From positions 60,422-124,421 of the forward strand of contig NZ_MWLQ01000012.1 of NCBI RefSeq assembly GCF_010634855.1: a stretch of 64,000 nucleotides of DNA, in the 5' to 3' direction. The translations under genes were made by a program, and so were the position numbers. The notes beneath the pieces are model-generated. The model saw nothing but the letters and a program-made list of their open reading frames with translations, was not told the origin of the DNA and did no database searches. Origin of the DNA: Microbacterium sp. B35-30 (GTDB lineage Bacteria > Actinomycetota > Actinomycetes > Actinomycetales > Microbacteriaceae). Of the stretch, positions 43,376 through 51,791 are shown in pieces (the first letter of the stretch is position 1; every line of letters begins with the position of its first letter).

Positions 43376-43450
43376 GGTCGTTGATCGAGCGAGGAACGAG
43401 CGAGACGAAACGTCCGAGGCGTTTCGTCTCGCTTCGCTCGCTCAACGACC
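43376..43450. repeat. Long inverted repeat (REP-like), copy 2
   Basis: Arms 43376-43412 and 43420-43450 (right arm CGTTTCGTCTCGCTTCGCTC then GCTCAACGACC) repeat the arms of the 111-220 element, with a 7-base loop and a few extra bases in the left arm. It follows ribH on the minus strand and may act as its terminator. Confidence 0.75.
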
Positions 43451-43458
43451 GACGAGCG

Positions 43459-43935
43459 TCAGCCGCGAAGCTCCCGCAGCACGACGGCGGTGCGGATCGC
43501 GGCATCCGCTGCTTCGTGACCCTTGTCTTCGATCGACCCGGGAAGGCCCGCGCGCGCGATGCCCTGCTCCTCGTCGTCCAGCGTCAGCACGCCGAAGCCG
43601 ACGGGCTTGCCGGTGTCCAGCGCCACCCGCGTGAGGCCGTCGGTGGCCGCGTTCGAGACGAACTCGAAGTGGGGCGTGCCGCCGCGGATGATGACGCCCA
43701 GCGCCACCACCGCGTCGGCGCCGGCATCCAGCGCCGCCTTCGCGACGACGGGCAGCTCGAAGGATCCGGGCACCCGCACGATGCGGTGCGAGGCGCCCGC
43801 GGCCTTCACGGCGCGTTCGGCACCGGCGATGAGGCCGTCGGTGATGGTCTCGTGCCACGTCCCCGCGACCACGACGACGTCGAGTCCCGTGCCGTCGACG
43901 GTGCCGGTGGCCTGGGGTGAGCCCTTGCCGCTCAT
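43459..43935 (-). CDS. ribH: 6,7-dimethyl-8-ribityllumazine synthase
   Basis: 158 residues. Condenses 3,4-dihydroxy-2-butanone 4-phosphate with the ribityl-aminopyrimidine. The catalytic His89 is in GGTPHFEFV and the substrate segment is VPGSFELPV. Last gene of ribD-ribE-ribBA-ribH, overlapping ribBA by 4 bases. Confidence 0.96.
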   Translation of the reverse strand: MSGKGSPQATGTVDGTGLDVVVVAGTWHETITDGLIAGAERAVKAAGASHRIVRVPGSFELPVVAKAALDAGADAVVALGVIIRGGTPHFEFVSNAATDGLTRVALDTGKPVGFGVLTLDDEEQGIARAGLPGSIEDKGHEAADAAIRTAVVLRELRG

Positions 43936-45206
43936 CGTTCTGCTCCCTCGTGCATGTGGGCGATCGCGTCGGCGAGGTCGGCCTCCGCGATGATGTGACC
44001 CATGCGGTCACGCTTCGTCGCCAGGTACTGGTGGTTGTTCGGGCCGACGCCGACCAGCAGGGGCACCTGCTCGACGATGTCGAGGCCGAGTTCGCGCAGC
44101 TGCTTCACCTTGTCGGTGTTGTTGGTCAGCAGGCGCACCCGCTCGATGCCGAGATCCGACAGGATGCCGGCGGCCGCCGCATAGTCCCGAGCGTCGGCGG
44201 GAAGGCCGAGCGCGAGGTTGGCGTCCACGGTGTCGAGTCCGCGCTCCTGCAGGGAGTACGCGCGCAGCTTGTTGATGAGCCCGATGCCGCGGCCCTCATG
44301 ACCGCGCATATAGATGACGACGCCGCCGTCCTGCTCGATCGCGTCGAGCGCCGCCTCCAGCTGCGGACCGCACTCGCACTTGAGGGAGCCGAAGGCCTCG
44401 CCGGTCAGGCACTCGGAGTGCACCCGCACCAGCGGCGCGTCGCCCAGCTCGCCCGACACGACCGCGATGTGGTCGGTGCCCGTGACGCGGTCCTTGTACG
44501 CCAGGAACCGGAAGGCGCCGTGCGAGGTGGGCACGTTCGCCTCGGCACGCAGGCTCACGCGACGCTTGTGGGCGTTGCGGGTCGCGGGGTCGCAGGGGTC
44601 GTGCTCGTCCAGGTAGGCGGTGAGCAGCTCGATCGTGATGACCGGGATGTCGTACTCGGCGCCCAGCTCCTGGAGCCCCGGCAGCCGCATCATGCTGCCG
44701 TCGTCGGCGACGACCTCTCCGATCACGCCGACCGGCGCGAGTCCGGCGAGCTTCATGAGCTCGACGGCGGCCTCGGTGTGGCCGGCGCGCTCGCGCACGC
44801 CACCGTCGACGGCGCGCAGCGGCAGGATGTGGCCGGGACGGATCACGCTCGTGGGCTTCGACTCGGGATCGGCGAGCACGTTGAGCGTGTGCGCACGGTC
44901 GGTGGCGCTGATGCCGGTCGAGACCTTGTCCGCCGCGTCGACGCTGACCGTGTAGGCGGTGCCCCGCGCGTCTTCGTTGTTCTCGACCATCGGCGGCAGA
45001 TCCAGGCGGTCAGCCCAGTCCGAGGGCATGGGGGCGCACAGGAACCCGCTCGTCCAGCGCACCGTCCACGCGACCCACTCGGGACTTGCGAGCTGAGCCG
45101 ACAGGATGACGTCGCCCTCGTTCTCGCGGTTCTCATCGTCGGCGACGATGACCGGCCGTCCGGCGCGCAGCGCCTCGAGGGCCTCGGGGATCGTGGAAAG
45201 GCTCAT
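43932..45206 (-). CDS. ribBA: Bifunctional 3,4-dihydroxy-2-butanone 4-phosphate synthase/GTP cyclohydrolase II
   Basis: 424 residues. N-terminal DHBP synthase (about 1-205; acidic [10 protein letters not shown] at 23-32, and [10 protein letters not shown] with HTEAAVELM). C-terminal GTP cyclohydrolase II (about 205-424; zinc Cys in [17 protein letters not shown], catalytic region RGHEGRGIG). It supplies both halves of the riboflavin precursor. It overlaps ribE and ribH by 4 bases each. Start ATG at 45206. Confidence 0.96.
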   Translation of the reverse strand: MSLSTIPEALEALRAGRPVIVADDENRENEGDVILSAQLASPEWVAWTVRWTSGFLCAPMPSDWADRLDLPPMVENNEDARGTAYTVSVDAADKVSTGISATDRAHTLNVLADPESKPTSVIRPGHILPLRAVDGGVRERAGHTEAAVELMKLAGLAPVGVIGEVVADDGSMMRLPGLQELGAEYDIPVITIELLTAYLDEHDPCDPATRNAHKRRVSLRAEANVPTSHGAFRFLAYKDRVTGTDHIAVVSGELGDAPLVRVHSECLTGEAFGSLKCECGPQLEAALDAIEQDGGVVIYMRGHEGRGIGLINKLRAYSLQERGLDTVDANLALGLPADARDYAAAAGILSDLGIERVRLLTNNTDKVKQLRELGLDIVEQVPLLVGVGPNNHQYLATKRDRMGHIIAEADLADAIAHMHEGAER

Positions 45207-45904
45207 TCCGAGCCTCCTTCCGTCGGTGCGGACGCGTCCGCGGGGAATGCGGTGTCGGCGGAGCCAGCCGCGGGCATGGCGGCCGGGAACGACAGCAGGC
45301 GCTGCACGTGGCGCGCGAGGATGTCGGTCTCGAGGTTGACGCGGTCGCCGGGCGCACGAGCGCCGAGGGTGGTGGCGGCGAGGGTCTCGGGGATGAGCGA
45401 CACCTCGAACCATGCCTGCGCCGGGGTCCCGGAGCCTGTCGAAGGGGCGGGGCTCGCATCGCTGACCGTGAGCGAGACGCCGTCGACGGCGATCGACCCC
45501 TTGTCGACGACGAGCGGCGCCAGCTCCGCCGGAAGCGAGATGCGCAGCACCTGCCACTCAGCGCCGGGACGCACGTCGAGCACTTCGCCGGTGCCGTCGA
45601 TGTGGCCCTGCACGATGTGCCCGCCGAGGCGGCCGTGGGCGGCCATCGCGCGCTCCAGGTTCACGACGCGACCGGGGGCGACGCCGTCGAGCGTCGACAT
45701 GTCGAGCGTCTGCTTCATCACGTCTGCGGTGAACCAGTCGTCCCCCTGCCCGACGACGGTGAGGCACACACCGCTGACCGAGATCGAGTCGCCGTGTCCG
45801 GCATCCGACACCGACTTCGGTCCGCGAACCGTGAGGCGCACGCCGTCGCCCGACGGCTCCACGGCGGTGACCTCGCCGATCTCTTCGATGATTCCGGTGA
45901 ACAT
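45203..45904 (-). CDS. ribE: Riboflavin synthase alpha chain
   Basis: 233 residues with two lumazine-binding barrel halves (starts MFTGIIEEIGEV and SGHVV-like GHIVQGHIDGTGEV). The C-terminal trimerisation helix follows. Residues about 153-160 (PAPSTGSG) come from a REP-type fragment inserted in frame in a loop after SLTVSDAS. The extended C-terminus (AAGSADTAFPADASAPTEGG) is low complexity. Its ATG overlaps the ribD stop by one base. Confidence 0.95.
   Translation of the reverse strand: MFTGIIEEIGEVTAVEPSGDGVRLTVRGPKSVSDAGHGDSISVSGVCLTVVGQGDDWFTADVMKQTLDMSTLDGVAPGRVVNLERAMAAHGRLGGHIVQGHIDGTGEVLDVRPGAEWQVLRISLPAELAPLVVDKGSIAVDGVSLTVSDASPAPSTGSGTPAQAWFEVSLIPETLAATTLGARAPGDRVNLETDILARHVQRLLSFPAAMPAAGSADTAFPADASAPTEGGSE
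45424..45447 (+). repeat. REP-type fragment inside ribE
   Basis: GGTCCCGGAGCCTGTCGAAG with following GGGG lies on the plus strand inside ribE. It matches the 36884 copy at most positions and is read in frame without stops. Confidence 0.6.
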
Positions 45905-47001
45905 CACTCGTCTCCTTCCGACGACGGGGTGCCCACGCGCCGGCGCTCTGCGCGCGGCGCGCCTGCGCCGGCGAGATCGGGCGTGGGATGGGCGACGAAC
46001 AGCAGATCGTCGCCGAGTGGGGTGACGGATGCCACGGCCAGGCGCTGCGCTTCGCCGATGGTCGTGACGCCGATGTCGTGCAGCGCGAGTCGCTCGCCGC
46101 CGAGCAGAACGGGTGCGACGTAGACGAGCAGCTCGTCGGCGAGCCGCTCGCGCAGGAACGAGGCCGCGACGGTCGGACCGCCTTCGACGAACACCCGCTG
46201 CACGCCGCGTCTGCGCAGGTCTTCGAGTGCGGCGGCCAGGCCGCCTGACGCGGGGTCGCCCGGGTACTGGAGGAACGCGTGCGGGTGCCGGCGCAGCGCC
46301 GCGCCGGCGGGGACCGCCCGGGTGCCGACGACGACGGGCACCGGCTGGTGGGGCAGCAGGGATCCGTCGTCGTCCCGCGCGGTGAGCGCCGGGTCGTCGG
46401 CCAGCACGGTGCCGGTCCCCGCGATGATCGCATCGCTCTGGGCGCGCCGACGGTGCACGTCGGAGCGCGCCGCCGGTCCGGTGATCCACTGACTGGTGCC
46501 GTCGGAGGCCGCGGCCCGGCCGTCGAGGCTCTGGGCCCACTTGACGGTGACGTGGGGGCGTCCGAGCCGCTGGACGGTGAGCCACGAATCGAGGAGCGCC
46601 GTCGCCTCTTCGGCCAGGACTCCCGCCTCGACGTCGACGCCCGCGGCGCGCAGCCGACCGCCGCCACCCGAGGAGTGATCGCCCGGATCGGCGATGGCGT
46701 AGACGACCCGCGTCACGCCGGCTGCGATGAGGGCCTCGGAGCAGGGACCGGTGCGGCCGGTGTGGTTGCAGGGCTCGAGGGTCACGATCGCCGTCGCGCC
46801 GCGCGCCGCGCCCGGGGCGAGCTGCGACAGCGCGTCGACCTCGGCATGCGGCGTGCCGGCGCCCCGGTGCCAGCCCTCGGCGATGATCTCGCCGTCGGGC
46901 GTGAGCAGCACAGCGCCCACCTGCGGGTTGATACCGCGCGGACCGCGCAGCGCGTTCGCGAGCGCCCGACGCATCGCGTCCTGTTCCGCCGTGCCGGCCA
47001 T
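45904..47001 (-). CDS. ribD: Bifunctional diaminohydroxyphosphoribosylaminopyrimidine deaminase/5-amino-6-(5-phosphoribosylamino)uracil reductase
   Basis: 365 residues. The deaminase zinc site is HAEVDAL with LEPCNHTGRTGPC, and the reductase half carries VKWAQSLDGR and GTVLADDPALTARD. First gene of the rib operon, behind the FMN riboswitch. GAGGGG lies before the ATG, and the leader can fold so as to hide it. Confidence 0.95.
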   Translation of the reverse strand: MAGTAEQDAMRRALANALRGPRGINPQVGAVLLTPDGEIIAEGWHRGAGTPHAEVDALSQLAPGAARGATAIVTLEPCNHTGRTGPCSEALIAAGVTRVVYAIADPGDHSSGGGGRLRAAGVDVEAGVLAEEATALLDSWLTVQRLGRPHVTVKWAQSLDGRAAASDGTSQWITGPAARSDVHRRRAQSDAIIAGTGTVLADDPALTARDDDGSLLPHQPVPVVVGTRAVPAGAALRRHPHAFLQYPGDPASGGLAAALEDLRRRGVQRVFVEGGPTVAASFLRERLADELLVYVAPVLLGGERLALHDIGVTTIGEAQRLAVASVTPLGDDLLFVAHPTPDLAGAGAPRAERRRVGTPSSEGDE

Positions 47002-47047
47002 CCGCCCCTCGTCTCGTGATCTCGAGGCTCCGGGGGCAGGGGAAGCG

Positions 47048-47066
47048 GCGACGCGCGCGGCGTCGC
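47048..47066 (-). other. Hairpin between FMN riboswitch and ribD
   Basis: GCGACGC and GCGTCGC pair across a 5-base loop, followed by a C-rich stretch (minus strand CCCCTGCCCCC) able to pair with the GAGGGG ribosome site. Probable part of the expression platform, by translation control or attenuation. Confidence 0.5.
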
Positions 47067-47069
47067 TGT

Positions 47070-47238
47070 GTGCTGCCTCCCATCCGGACTAGCGACCACG
47101 CTCCCGAAGGAACCACGTCGCATCACCGTCGGTTCCGGAATTCCACCGGATCGGCCAGGGCGTCATCCGAAACGGATGCTGAAGCCTTGGCTCGCGGACT
47201 GTCACCGCCGGTTCGGATTCTCACCGACCCCGGAGCAC
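47070..47238 (-). promoter_or_regulatory. FMN riboswitch (RFN element) of the rib operon
   Basis: All conserved RFN segments are present on the minus strand in order: GGGGTCGGTGAGAATCCG, CCGGCGGTGACAGTCCGC, the variable stem, the GGTGGAATTCC and ACCGACGGTGAT segments, and AGTCCGGATGGGAG. P1 pairs GTGCT with AGCAC. It senses FMN and represses ribD-ribE-ribBA-ribH. Confidence 0.96.
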
Positions 47239-47251
47239 GTTGATGCTCTCG

Positions 47252-47257
47252 AGTGTA
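47252..47257 (-). promoter_or_regulatory. -10 box of the rib operon promoter
   Basis: TACACT on the minus strand ends 13 bases before the riboswitch P1, placing the transcription start at about 47245. A weak TGTCTG lies 18 bases upstream. Confidence 0.5.
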
Positions 47258-47380
47258 GTCAACGCGGCATCCGCCCAGACATTCCATGTCTGCGCATGAA
47301 GTGCCGGAGCGCGCATACGACCGGTGTCGCGCGTCCCGATGTCCCTGCGCGGACGTAGCCTGGGAGGGGATGGTGAGGCG

Positions 47381-49159
47381 ATGAGCACGGTGGGTCCGAT
47401 GCGGGCATTCGAAGAGCTGAAGGCGCGTCCGTATGCCGACGTGCTGATCATCGGCGGCGGCATCAACGGACTCGCCACCTTCCGCGATCTCGCACTGCAG
47501 GGCGTCGATGTCGCCCTCGTCGAGCGCGACGACTTCATCAGCGGCGCCTCCGCCGCGTCGTCGCACATGATCCACGGCGGCATCCGCTATCTCGAGAACG
47601 GCGAGTTCCGCCTCGTGCAGGAGGCCGTCACCGAGCGCAACGCCCTGCTGAAGACCGCGCCGCACTACGTGCGTCCGCTGCAGACGACCATCCCGATCTT
47701 CTCGATCTTCTCGGGTGTCCTCTCGGCGCCCCTGCGCTTCCTCCGTCACGGCGGGGGGAAGCACCGCGGGCGCGGAGCGGTGCTGATCAAGGTCGGGCTC
47801 GTGATCTACGACTCCTTCTCGCGCGGCGGCGGGCTGTTCGGAACGGCGACCGTGCCGCGGCACACGTTCCACGGACGCCGGCGATCGCTCGCTCAGCTGC
47901 CGCAGCTGAACCCCGACGTGAAGTACACCGCGACCTACTGGGACGCCTCGCTGCACGATCCCGAGCGCCTCGCGATCGACGTGCTGCGCGACGGGCGCTC
48001 GGCCGGCGGCGCCCGCGCCCGTGCGGCGAACTACACCGCAGCGGTGGGCGTCGAGGACGGCGGCGTGGTGCTGCGCGACGCCGTCACCGGCGAGAAGACG
48101 CGGTTCGCGGCATCCGTCATCGTCAACGCCAGCGGCCCGTGGACGGATGAGACCAATCTCGCACTGGGGGACCCCACCCGCTACATGGGCGGCACGAAGG
48201 GATCCCACATCGTGCTCGACCACCCGGAGCTGCTCGCGGCGACGGGCGGGAGAGAGCTGTTCTTCGAGAACGAAGACGGGCGCATCGTGCTCATCTACCC
48301 CCTCAAGGGGCGCGTGCTCGTCGGCACGACCGACCTCGAGCACGACATGGCGCAGCCGATCGTCTGCACTGAGGCCGAGGTCGACTACTTCATCGAGCTG
48401 ATCGGGCAGGTGCTTCCCGCGATCCCGGTGGAGCGGGCGCAGATCGTCTACCGCTTCGCCGGGGTGCGGCCGCTGCCGGGCCACGGCGAGGTGTCGCCGG
48501 GCTTCGTCTCGCGCGACTACCGCGTCGAGTCGGCGCCGCTCGGCGACGGCGACGCCTCGGTGTCGGGGTCGTCAGCGTCACCGTCGGCTTCTCGCCGCAC
48601 GAGCGCGACGGTGCTGAGCCTCGTCGGAGGCAAGTGGACGACGTTCCGGTCCTCGGCCGAGCACCTGGCCGACCGCGTCCTCGCGCTGCTGGCGATGCCG
48701 CGCCGCCGCTCGACCAGAGGTATGCCGATCGGCGGGGGCCGCGGCTATCCCACGACCGAACGCGCACGCCAGCAGTGGATCGCGGCGCACGCCATCGACG
48801 TGCCGACTGCGCGCGTCGCGACGCTGCTCGACCGCTACGGCACGGTGGCGGAGGCGGTGGTCGATGCCGTCGCCGCCGATCCCGATGACGCATCGCTGCG
48901 GTTCCTGCCCGACTACAGCTCGGGGGAGCTGCGCCACCTCGCGGCGACCGAGGATGTGGTCCATCTCGACGACATCCTGCTGCGGCGCACCAGCATCGCC
49001 TTCATCGGCGCGGCGACGGCCGAGGCGCTCGCCGAGGTGGCCGACGCGATCGCGCCGGTGCTCGGCTGGGATGCCGGCCGGGCGGCGGCGGAGGTCGTCC
49101 GTGCCCTCGACCGGGTCCACGCCGCGGACCCCGCGTGGTCCCCGGCGTCCGCGCGATAG
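47381..49159 (+). CDS. glpD: Glycerol-3-phosphate dehydrogenase (FAD)
   Basis: 592 residues. Oxidises glycerol 3-phosphate to dihydroxyacetone phosphate at the membrane. FAD-binding IIGGGINGLA (about 22-31), SSHMIHGGIRYLE, and GGKWTTFR near 430. A Ser/Ala-rich insertion (GDGDASVSGSSASPSAS, about 388-404) interrupts a normally compact loop. The ATG at 47381 follows GGTGAGG. It is followed after 68 bp by glpK. No facilitator (glpF) is present here. Confidence 0.92.
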   Translation: MSTVGPMRAFEELKARPYADVLIIGGGINGLATFRDLALQGVDVALVERDDFISGASAASSHMIHGGIRYLENGEFRLVQEAVTERNALLKTAPHYVRPLQTTIPIFSIFSGVLSAPLRFLRHGGGKHRGRGAVLIKVGLVIYDSFSRGGGLFGTATVPRHTFHGRRRSLAQLPQLNPDVKYTATYWDASLHDPERLAIDVLRDGRSAGGARARAANYTAAVGVEDGGVVLRDAVTGEKTRFAASVIVNASGPWTDETNLALGDPTRYMGGTKGSHIVLDHPELLAATGGRELFFENEDGRIVLIYPLKGRVLVGTTDLEHDMAQPIVCTEAEVDYFIELIGQVLPAIPVERAQIVYRFAGVRPLPGHGEVSPGFVSRDYRVESAPLGDGDASVSGSSASPSASRRTSATVLSLVGGKWTTFRSSAEHLADRVLALLAMPRRRSTRGMPIGGGRGYPTTERARQQWIAAHAIDVPTARVATLLDRYGTVAEAVVDAVAADPDDASLRFLPDYSSGELRHLAATEDVVHLDDILLRRTSIAFIGAATAEALAEVADAIAPVLGWDAGRAAAEVVRALDRVHAADPAWSPASAR

Positions 49160-49227
49160 CCTGACCGCACCCGCGCCCCGCGCGCGACCACCGCAGGCGC
49201 TGCCGCCCGCTGAGGAAGGAGACGACG

Positions 49228-50766
49228 GTGCCCGACCACGTGCTGTCCATCGATCAGGGCACGACATCCACCCGCGCGATCCTCTTCGATGCCGCAGGCG
49301 CCGTCGTCGCCGTCTCTCAGCGCGAGCACGAGCAGATCTTCCCCCGCGCGGGGCAGGTGGAGCACGACCCTGTGGAGATCTGGACGAACACCGAATGGGT
49401 GATCGCCTCATGTCTGTCGCGCGCCGGGATCAGCGCGGCCGACGTCGCCGGCATCGGCGTCACCAACCAGCGCGAGACGGCGATCGTGTGGGAGAAGCGC
49501 ACCGGCCGGCCCGTGCACAACGCGCTCGTCTGGCAGGACACGCGCACTCAGCCGCGCATCGATGAGATGACCAAGGTCGGCGGCCCCGACCGGTTCGCGG
49601 ACACGACGGGATTGCCGCTGGCGACGTACTTCTCGGCGTCGAAGGTCGAATGGATCCTCGACCACGTCCCCGGTGCGCGCGCGGCGGCCGAGGCCGGTGA
49701 CCTGCTGTTCGGCACACCCGACACCTGGGTGGTGTGGAACCTCACGGGCGGCGCCCGCGGCGGGATCCACGTCACCGACGTCACGAACGCATCGCGCACG
49801 CTCCTGATGGACCTGCGCACGCTCGACTGGTCCGACGAGCTCCTGTCGACCTGGCGCATCCCGCGGGCGATGATGCCCGGCATCCGTTCCTCGTCCGACG
49901 TCGTCGGGCACTCGCAGCTGCCGTCGGTGCTCGACGGCGTGCCGATCGCGGGCATCCTCGGTGACCAGCAGGCGGCGACGTTCGGGCAGGCGGCGTTCGA
50001 CGCGGGCGAGTCGAAGAACACGTACGGCACCGGCAACTTCCTCCTCGTGAACACCGGGACCGAGATCGTGCGCTCGCGCAGCGGCCTCATCACCACGGTC
50101 GGCTACCGGATCGGCGACGAGCCCGCGCGGTACGCGCTCGAGGGCTCGATCGCGGTGACCGGATCGCTCGTCCAGTGGCTGCGCGACAACCTCGGCATCA
50201 TCCAGCGCTCGGAAGACGTCGAGACGCTGGCCGCGACGGTCGACGACAACGGCGGCGCCTACTTCGTGCCCGCGTTCTCGGGGCTGTTCGCCCCGTACTG
50301 GCGGCCGGACGCGCGCGGCGCGCTGGTCGGCCTCACGCGGTACGTGAACAAGGCGCACATCGCGCGCGCCGCCCTCGAATCCACGGCGTTCCAGACCCGC
50401 GACGTCATCGAGGCGGTCGTCGGCGACACCGGCCGCACGCTCGAGGAGCTGCGCGTCGACGGCGGCATGACGCGCGACGACCTGCTCATGCAGTTCCAGG
50501 CCGACATCCTCGGCATCCCCGTCGTGCGTCCGAAGGTCGTGGAGACGACCGCCCTCGGCGCGGCCTACGCGGCCGGGCTCGCGACGGGCGTGTGGAGCGG
50601 CCTCGACGAGCTGCGGACCCACTGGCAGGAGGACGTGCGCTTCGAACCGCGGATGCCGGAGGACGAGCGCGAGCGACGGTTCCGGCAGTGGCGCAAAGCC
50701 GTGTCGAAGTCCCTGGACTGGGTCGACGATGACGCGCGGATCCTCATGGACACGATCGGCGACTGA
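49228..50766 (+). CDS. glpK: Glycerol kinase
   Basis: 512 residues. Phosphorylates glycerol to sn-glycerol 3-phosphate. The FGGY fold shows [10 protein letters not shown] (7-16), VTNQRET, WQDTRT, and the C-terminal signature [21 protein letters not shown] start with GAGGAAGGAG. Downstream of glpD on the same strand; the two form a glycerol catabolic unit. Confidence 0.96.
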   Translation: MPDHVLSIDQGTTSTRAILFDAAGAVVAVSQREHEQIFPRAGQVEHDPVEIWTNTEWVIASCLSRAGISAADVAGIGVTNQRETAIVWEKRTGRPVHNALVWQDTRTQPRIDEMTKVGGPDRFADTTGLPLATYFSASKVEWILDHVPGARAAAEAGDLLFGTPDTWVVWNLTGGARGGIHVTDVTNASRTLLMDLRTLDWSDELLSTWRIPRAMMPGIRSSSDVVGHSQLPSVLDGVPIAGILGDQQAATFGQAAFDAGESKNTYGTGNFLLVNTGTEIVRSRSGLITTVGYRIGDEPARYALEGSIAVTGSLVQWLRDNLGIIQRSEDVETLAATVDDNGGAYFVPAFSGLFAPYWRPDARGALVGLTRYVNKAHIARAALESTAFQTRDVIEAVVGDTGRTLEELRVDGGMTRDDLLMQFQADILGIPVVRPKVVETTALGAAYAAGLATGVWSGLDELRTHWQEDVRFEPRMPEDERERRFRQWRKAVSKSLDWVDDDARILMDTIGD

Positions 50767-50841
50767 GTCTCCGGGGTGCGGCAGGCTGCGCGGGGGCAGG
50801 CTGCGAGCACCGCATGAGGGCGCAGTGGTAGCGTCGCGCGC

Positions 50842-51636
50842 GTGCAGCAGGAACCGCCGGAGAGGCTCGAGGGAGACCGGAGCCCCTCGAAACGGGCGAC
50901 CGGCACGGCGGGCGACCGCGATACGTTCGATGACCTGCGCTCGCGCATCGTCGCGGGCGACTACCCGGTGGGGACGCGTCTGCCCAGCGAGCTCGAGCTC
51001 GCGGCGCACTACGGCGTCTCCCGCACGTCGGTGCGCACGGCGCTCGCCCTGCTCTCGCGCCGAGGACTCATCGAGTCGCGCCCGGGCACCGGCTGGTTCG
51101 TCCAGCCTGGACAGACCCAGGGCTTCGACCGGATGCGGTCGTTCACGCAATGGGCGACGAGCCGCGGCCGCAGTCCCGGCGGCATGATCTTCTCGCGTCG
51201 ATGGCGGCGTGCGACGGCCCGCGAAGCGCGGATGCTCGACATCGGCACGGGAGTGGAGGTGCTCCATTTCACCCGCATCCGCACGCTCGACGGGCGGCCG
51301 GTGATGGTGGAGCGCTCCACGTGGGCACCGTGGGTCACCGGACTCATCGAGACGCTGCCGGACGACGTGGTCTCCACGACGCGTGCACTCGCGGACGGCG
51401 GTATCGCGGTCGCGTTCGGGAACCACCGCATCGAGGCCGTGGCGGCGTCGAGCGAGGACGCACGTCTGCTCCGCGTACGCCGGTCGAGTCCGCTCCTGCA
51501 GGTGCAGCGCGAGACGTTCGGTTCCAACGGGCGGCCCATCGAGTTCGGCGAAGACCGCTACGTACCCCACACGATCGCCTTCGAGGCCCAGGCGGCCGGC
51601 GTGGCGGAGCAGCCGCGCACCGCGCCCGGCCTCTGA
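50842..51636 (+). CDS. GntR/HutC-family transcriptional regulator
   Basis: 264 residues: GntR winged helix (about 28-90: LRSRIVAGDYPVGTRLPSELELA and SRTSVRTALALLSRRG) and a UTRA-type ligand domain (about 105-250). The -10 box TAGCGT (50829-50834) ends 7 bases before GTG, so the start is probably leaderless. It is downstream of glpK and upstream of the large secreted protein, so it could control either; the ligand is unknown. Confidence 0.87.
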   Translation: MQQEPPERLEGDRSPSKRATGTAGDRDTFDDLRSRIVAGDYPVGTRLPSELELAAHYGVSRTSVRTALALLSRRGLIESRPGTGWFVQPGQTQGFDRMRSFTQWATSRGRSPGGMIFSRRWRRATAREARMLDIGTGVEVLHFTRIRTLDGRPVMVERSTWAPWVTGLIETLPDDVVSTTRALADGGIAVAFGNHRIEAVAASSEDARLLRVRRSSPLLQVQRETFGSNGRPIEFGEDRYVPHTIAFEAQAAGVAEQPRTAPGL

Positions 51637-51649
51637 GGCGGTGCCTGTT

Positions 51650-51673
51650 CGACCCACTGTGCGCAGTGGGTCG
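51650..51673 (+). terminator. Terminator after the GntR gene
   Basis: CGACCCACTG pairs perfectly with CAGTGGGTCG around a TGCG loop, 13 bases after the stop. No T run, but a tight 10-bp stem. Confidence 0.7.
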
Positions 51674-51791
51674 GCGAGATCGTCGCATCGGGGCGTGAGT
51701 CCGCCGGATTGTCCGAGGCCGTTCACCTCGCCGACACCTGGGGCCCGTTACGTGGCGTTGTTCCGCTTCCGGACTCTCGAAGGACGCCGCC

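Noticed and set aside
47324..47380. Longer N-terminus for GlpD starting at 47324
   Set aside because: The extension is Arg/Gly-rich and precedes the FAD motif by too much; a ribosome site lies before ATG 47381.
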